From: Cyanophora paradoxa
Taxonomy: Eukaryota > Glaucocystophyceae > Cyanophorales > Cyanophoraceae
DNA length: 64,000 bases
Direction of reading: 5' to 3'
NCBI GenBank assembly: GCA_004431415.1
Contig: QPMI01000603.1
Span: 1 to 64,000, forward strand
The notes beneath the pieces are model-generated. The model ran no database searches. It saw nothing but the letters and a program-made list of their open reading frames with translations, and was not told the DNA's origin. This document shows, in pieces, positions 61,857 through 64,000 of this stretch. Within the stretch, counting starts at the first letter, position 1, and every line of letters starts with the position of its first letter. The position numbers and the translations under genes were made by a program.

Positions 61857-64000
61857 CTCGAAGATCCTCTCCCGCGGCAGCGGGACGCCCCGAAAATTCA
61901 AAATCCTCGAGAGCTGCGAGGGCGTCAGCAGCAGGCAGGCCGGGCTGTGCCGGGCAGGGCGCTCGGCACGGCGCACCGTCTCTGCGGGGCGGGGCGAAAG
62001 CGACGGGGCGGGGCGGGGCGACGGCGACGGGGCCGGGCGAAGCGACAGCGCCGGGGCGGGCCGGGGAGCCGGCGGGGCTGCACGGGGCTGCACGGGGCGT
62101 GCGCCCCGGGCCGCCGCCCGCCGATCCTACGCCCCGCCGTGCAATCCATGCTGCCGCCCTCCGCTCCCTCCGACCATCGCCCCGGGACTCGATCATCCTG
62201 CGCGACAGGAGCGCCTTGTCAGCGACGCGTACGCACACAGACCGCTCAACTCACCTCGTCTAGGCCTGAGCCTCACCAAGCTGTGGAAGAGGGGTCCAGA
62301 ATTCGGAGCCTGGAGACGGCGCGCGCGATCCAGCGCCTGGAACGCAAGCAAGAATCGTGAGACATGCGTTCGCGCGCCGCTGACGCAAAGCTATGGTCCG
62401 GTGGCCCACCCCCGGCGATGGCGACGCGCTCGGCAGGGCGCGCTCGCCGCCAGCGGCGTGCCGGCACTCCATCGCCCGCTACGAAGGAGAGATCAACAGC
62501 GAGAAGCGTGCGGCAGTTCGCCTGTCCCCCGTTCCCGGCCAGGCGGCCGCCGCACCTTGGCTCGGCTTGGGCGCAGGGCCAACCAACTGGGCCGACGGGG
62601 CTCACCGCCGGCGATCCCTGCGAAATCGAGTGAGCTGTACGTCACGCGTGGAACGCGGAGGGCACGGCATAGACGCACGTCGTCGGTTTGTGGGAGGAAG
62701 GCAGGCCGTGAACGCAGCGCCGCACGGAAACACGGCCACGCCAGGGCATAGACATGCAGCTGCGAGAACACGGGCCACATGCGCCTAGCTATAGCTAACG
62801 AAAGGGCCGCGCGCCGCATCTGCGAGCTTCCGCCAACGTGCTCGGCACCGCGGCCGAGCGAGCTGCGAAGGAGCATGGGACCGCTCAGGCTTCCTCGGAA
62901 AGCTGAGCCGAAGGGCGTCCTCAAGCATCCTCGATCGATATCGCTGTTGGTGTCGCTGCCGCTTTCGCCCAACAGCTGTGTACCCCGAAATCCGCGGCCT
63001 TGCACTTTGAAGAGCACGCAGGGCAAGAACTGGCTGCGGCCTCCAGCACGGGACGCAATGCAATCTCGGTGCGTCGGCGCTGGGCTCTCCACCGCAGCGC
63101 ATCCTGGTCTCCCTTACTCCACAATTTCAAACAGGTCAAACGGAGTCCGCACAGCTGCCGCGAACTTGACGAGCCTCGAGCGCGAACGACGTTCGAAGGT
63201 GCCTACTTGCATCCTCTCGCGTCCCCCGCCTGTCGCCGGCCTGATTTCAAACGCAGAGCGCTGCCCCAGGGCGGCGGGCGCCCGCTCGTGGCGAAGAGCG
63301 CTCGTGTACGCGTCGTTCTTGCCTCTTCAAGCGCCCTTGATCTGCATTCTTAGCCCGGCCGCCGCCGCCAAGTGTTCCTTCTTTTGGTCGGCTCGCGCAG
63401 AAAGGAGAAGGCGGCTGCCGATGCGAAGCAAGGTGCTTTTTCGTTTCATCTCCTTTGCCCCAATCCCTCATTCCGCTGGCGGTCCAGGGAACGGGGTGAC
63501 TGGCCCGCGCGAGCAGAGCACCACCATCCAGTTCGCCTAGCGTCTTCTCCCGCAGGCCAGGTGCTCGCTCTTGTTTCCGCTACTCTCGCGTTGATGTTTT
63601 TGTGACGCCGGCCGCGTGCGCAGCGGAGCGGGTGCCGTTCTCGGACGCGTGGCTTCTGGACGGCCGTGGCCTCGGAGTTCTTGTGCTTGCGGCCGCTGGG
63701 GCGCAGGTGCGGCAGGTGCGGTCGTTTGCCGGCGCGCATTCTTCTCTTCTTTCGGTTGACGCTCCGAGCTCAGCGAGCGCTGCGCCGTCGCGGCGACCGC
63801 GTTCCGGGCGCTCTCAATCTCGGTGTGGGCGCTCGGCGACAGGTGCGGTCTGTTTATTGGCGCGCGTTCTCTCTTCTTTTGATTGACATTCCTCTCCGTG
63901 CGCAGCGAGCGCTCTGCCTTCGACGTCGGGCACGGGCAAGGGATGCTGGAAGCGGGGACGGGCCTCCTGCTCTCTCCTTGCTGCGGTGCGCAGACGTCCC
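61857..64000 (-). repeat. Long inverted repeat, right arm (runs off the window)
   Basis: Reverse complement of 54818-57110 with indels. The last bases (GCAGACGTCCC) still match the left arm at 54818, so the arm probably continues beyond the window. Confidence 0.85.

Noticed and set aside
60906-62751. Open frames of up to 429 codons in the GC-rich repeat blocks and inverted arms
   Set aside because: They follow the repeat units (Gly/Arg/Ala or Pro/Arg runs), occur on both strands and carry no domain.

Overview
The window is a piece of a eukaryotic nuclear genome, most likely from a photosynthetic protist (alga). GC-rich host DNA carries a multi-exon phytochrome/histidine-kinase gene with short spliceosomal introns (positions 226-6718), a small spliced gene of unknown function (9069-9815, minus) and long repeat-rich stretches without recognisable genes. 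I cannot name the species; an algal phytochrome with its own kinase and receiver domains is the best clue.

From 12161 to 51018 the composition switches abruptly to AT-rich, and the segment is an integrated Polinton-like virus (PLV). It has 828-829 bp terminal inverted repeats (TIRs), a 6-bp target duplication (CGCGTC at 12155-12160 and 51019-51024), and 73-bp palindromes at its extreme ends. Its gene set is a DD35E integrase, a protein-primed family B DNA polymerase (broken), a GIY-YIG nuclease, a primase/SF3 helicase (broken), a packaging ATPase, a major capsid protein, two related minor capsid/penton-type proteins, a patatin phospholipase with a discoidin domain, a very long fibre with a C-terminal S74 chaperone domain (broken), a pair of paralogous structural-looking genes (broken), a DUF723 protein and an S-adenosylmethionine decarboxylase. 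Capsid, ATPase and integrase frames are still open, while many other genes carry frameshifts.

Inside that element, at the 5' end of its patatin gene, sits a second complete PLV-like element (29110-41116, 12,007 bp) with its own 336-bp TIRs and its own 6-bp target duplication (AAAGAC at 29104-29109 and 41117-41122). It encodes its own ATPase, major capsid protein, penton, intact 1322-aa protein-primed DNA polymerase, integrase and several small proteins. Its TIRs look identical and only one of its genes has a frame break, at a UCC-UAA context that resembles antizyme +1 frameshift sites. It is therefore the younger insertion: a virus inside a virus inside an algal genome. A motif CAAAAAATGACG lies upstream of its non-capsid genes, and near matches precede replication-type genes of the outer element, which suggests a shared early promoter.

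Beyond the element (51025-64000) the host DNA returns: two 504-bp direct repeats, a tyrosine recombinase gene on the minus strand (53070-54047), and a large structure made of 2.2-kb inverted arms (54818-57110 and 61857-64000) around ten tandem copies of a 345-354 bp satellite (about 57600-60925).
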